From assembly GCA_024653485.1 (NCBI GenBank), contig JANLFY010000004.1, positions 1 through 64,000 of the forward strand: DNA of 64,000 bases, in the 5' to 3' direction. The notes under the pieces were generated by a model. It was not told the origin of the DNA. It was given only the letters and a program-made list of their open reading frames with translations, and did not search any database. The translations under genes and the position numbers were made by a program. This DNA comes from Bacillota bacterium (GTDB lineage: Bacteria > Bacillota > SHA-98 > UBA4971). Below are positions 62,468 to 64,000 of this stretch, in pieces (the first letter of the stretch is position 1; every line of letters starts with the position of its first letter).

Positions 62468-64000
62468 TTTTACCTTGTTACCGCAGTGGAAGGAGATCGG
62501 TCAGTCTGAGAAGGTCCGCCCTCGTGGCCGTGGCTATCGCCTCGCTACTCATGGCGACCCCGGCCTCGGCCGCAAATGAAACGGTCGGCGCCTGGCAGGC
62601 CCAGCCGGAGCAGGCACAAGGGCAAGGACCGACACCACAGGCGTTGCAGCCAAGCGCGGCCGTGGCGAACCGCACTTTCGCAGTGGTGGTCGGGGAGTCG
62701 CGGATCCTACAGGTCAACGACCTTGTGAGAGTGGCGGTGGCCGATCCCAGTGTCGCCGATGTCGTTGTCGTGTCCAAGACAGAGGTCATAGTGAACGGGA
62801 AAAAGGAGGGTCGGACCACCCTCCACGTCTGGGACGCCTCGGGTCGCTCGAGCTACAACGTCCGAGTCTGCGTCGACAACGCCGATCTCACCCGCGAGAT
62901 CGAAGAGACCATCGGGATGAGCGGCGTCACCGCGAGGTTCGCCAGATCGACGCTGCTCCTCGATGGCTTCGTCGAGACCGATGGAGATTCCGAGAGGGCC
63001 GAGAGGATAGCGAAGGCCTACGCGGACAAGGTGGTCAACCTCTTGACGGTTAGGCGCCCTGCCCTCCCACCTCCGCCGCCCGCCATCGATGCCGTGGAGG
63101 TCGAGTCGGCCATCGGTGTTCAGGGCGTATCCGTACGGGTAGTCAAGGACACCGTGATCCTGGAGGGACAGGTTGAGAGCGCTCTTGACGCGGAGCGAGC
63201 CGAGAAGATCTCGAGGATCTTCACGGCCAACGTGCTGAGCTTCGTCTCGGTGAGCCAGCCTCTGCCCCCTTCCGCCACAGGTGCGAGCGAGGAGGATGGT
63301 GAGCCGGTGGCTGCCGACCAGGCCGCGCCCCAGGTTCAAGGGTCGGCTTCGGCGGGTGAGGCTGGCGGAGCGAGCGGTGAGCGCGACGTCAAGGACGGAG
63401 CGGAGAAGGGGCCCGCGCAGTCATTGGAAGAATCAGCTGGCGCATCCGAGCCCGCCGCGCGCGAGCCCTCAGCAGTGCCCGAGGAGATCGACCCCGATGC
63501 GGCGCTGCGCGACATGGTGGCGGCGGCTGTGCGGGACCCCGCCGTCGAGATCACCGTGGTCAAGGGCACGGTGCTCCTCGAAGGACTGGTGCAGAGCGAA
63601 TATGCCAAGCTGCGCGCGGAGACGGTGGCGCGGCTGTACTCTCCAAAGGTAGTGAGCATCATCCGCGTCGAGGAGGTTGCACCCGCACAAGCGGCTCCGG
63701 CCCATCAAGCGCCAAAGCCGCATCAGGAACCACAGCAGCCGGAGACGCCTGCGCCCGCGCCTGGGCCCGCGCCCGCCGCGCCCGTGCCCGCGCCTGGGCC
63801 CGGGCCTGCGCCAGAGGTCGCGCCGGAGTCGCCGGCTCAGAAGGTTGCAGCAGAAGAGCCGCGACTCGAGGACAGGGTCAGCGAGTACATCGGCGTGCCC
63901 ACCGTGAGGGTGCGGTCGGTTGACGGCAAGCTGCTCCTCGAGGGCAGCGTCGCGTCGCAGAACGAACTCGAAAGGGTCAACAAGATAGCGGGCATGTTCA
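62464..64000 (+). CDS. cpaC: CpaC/RcpA-type secretin, N-terminal part, cut by the window end
   Basis: At least 512 residues, open at 64000. Signal peptide RRSALVAVAIASLLMATPASA. Residues about 70-138 form the pilus secretin N-domain (RTFAVVVGESRILQVNDLVRVAVADPSVADVVVV). Then BON-like repeats start near residues 141, 209, 343 and 467, each with a VxxVxxxxxLLEGxV core; typical CpaC has one. A Pro/Ala-rich linker (about 420-465, PAPGPAP type) separates repeats 3 and 4. The secretin barrel domain must lie beyond the window. It forms the outer-membrane pore of the Tad pilus. ATG overlaps the cpaB stop; GGGGAGG is 9 nt upstream. Confidence 0.85.
   Translation, partial: MILPCYRSGRRSVSLRRSALVAVAIASLLMATPASAANETVGAWQAQPEQAQGQGPTPQALQPSAAVANRTFAVVVGESRILQVNDLVRVAVADPSVADVVVVSKTEVIVNGKKEGRTTLHVWDASGRSSYNVRVCVDNADLTREIEETIGMSGVTARFARSTLLLDGFVETDGDSERAERIAKAYADKVVNLLTVRRPALPPPPPAIDAVEVESAIGVQGVSVRVVKDTVILEGQVESALDAERAEKISRIFTANVLSFVSVSQPLPPSATGASEEDGEPVAADQAAPQVQGSASAGEAGGASGERDVKDGAEKGPAQSLEESAGASEPAAREPSAVPEEIDPDAALRDMVAAAVRDPAVEITVVKGTVLLEGLVQSEYAKLRAETVARLYSPKVVSIIRVEEVAPAQAAPAHQAPKPHQEPQQPETPAPAPGPAPAAPVPAPGPGPAPEVAPESPAQKVAAEEPRLEDRVSEYIGVPTVRVRSVDGKLLLEGSVASQNELERVNKIAGMF

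Overview
The window is about 64 kb of GC-rich bacterial DNA with Firmicutes-type signals: a SAM-I riboswitch before metK, a YaaH/SleL-like GH18 protein, ARG boxes, an ECF S component and a CpsB/CpsD phosphatase-kinase pair. It also carries features of an outer membrane: a Wzi-like barrel, three further secreted barrel candidates ending in Phe, an outer-membrane-type polysaccharide export protein, the start of a Tad secretin, and sugar-binding proteins that are not lipoproteins. I infer a diderm Firmicute, with Limnochordia the best guess; no rRNA or marker gene is present to prove it. No tRNA, rRNA, IS element or CRISPR array was found.

Layout. 0.3-3.3 kb: GH18 protein, small barrel-like protein, alanine dehydrogenase. 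3.4-13.8 kb: arginine cluster argC-J-B-D-F-G-H behind a promoter overlapped by tandem ARG boxes, then aspartate kinase. 14.2-25.8 kb: porin-like protein, LacI regulator with a perfect palindromic operator, sugar ABC transporter with ATPase, phosphoglucose/phosphomannose isomerase, ROK glucokinase, a glucodextranase-C-like surface protein and an ECF S component. 26-34.9 kb: second sugar locus with a GntR regulator, a binding protein and two permeases but no ATPase, a GH42 beta-galactosidase-like enzyme, a divergent ROK protein and a SIS-domain protein. The single ATPase at 20.7 kb probably serves both transporters.

35-51.2 kb: surface polysaccharide region. A minus-strand cluster runs from a giant export protein with ten SLBB units, through a Wzz-like co-polymerase, a separate tyrosine kinase, its PHP phosphatase, a Wzi-like barrel and another barrel, to a second Wzz-like protein. 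A CapD/FlaA1-type nucleotide-sugar enzyme is divergent from it; a GT4 glycosyltransferase, a lipase-like hydrolase and small proteins lie nearby. 51.4-56.5 kb: AAE-type transporter, SAM-I riboswitch plus metK, and a Gfo/Idh/MocA oxidoreductase.

56.6-64 kb: a soluble DegS-like histidine kinase, a LuxR-type regulator whose receiver domain has lost its phospho-acceptor Asp, then a Tad/Flp pilus operon behind a c-di-GMP-I riboswitch: two Flp pilins, prepilin peptidase, TadE, a TadG-like protein, CpaB and the start of a CpaC-like secretin with at least four BON-like repeats, cut by the window edge. The most interesting themes are the Firmicutes/Gram-negative hybrid polysaccharide export cluster, the multiplied periplasmic modules in two unrelated envelope machines, and the c-di-GMP control of the Tad locus, which I predict to be an OFF switch.
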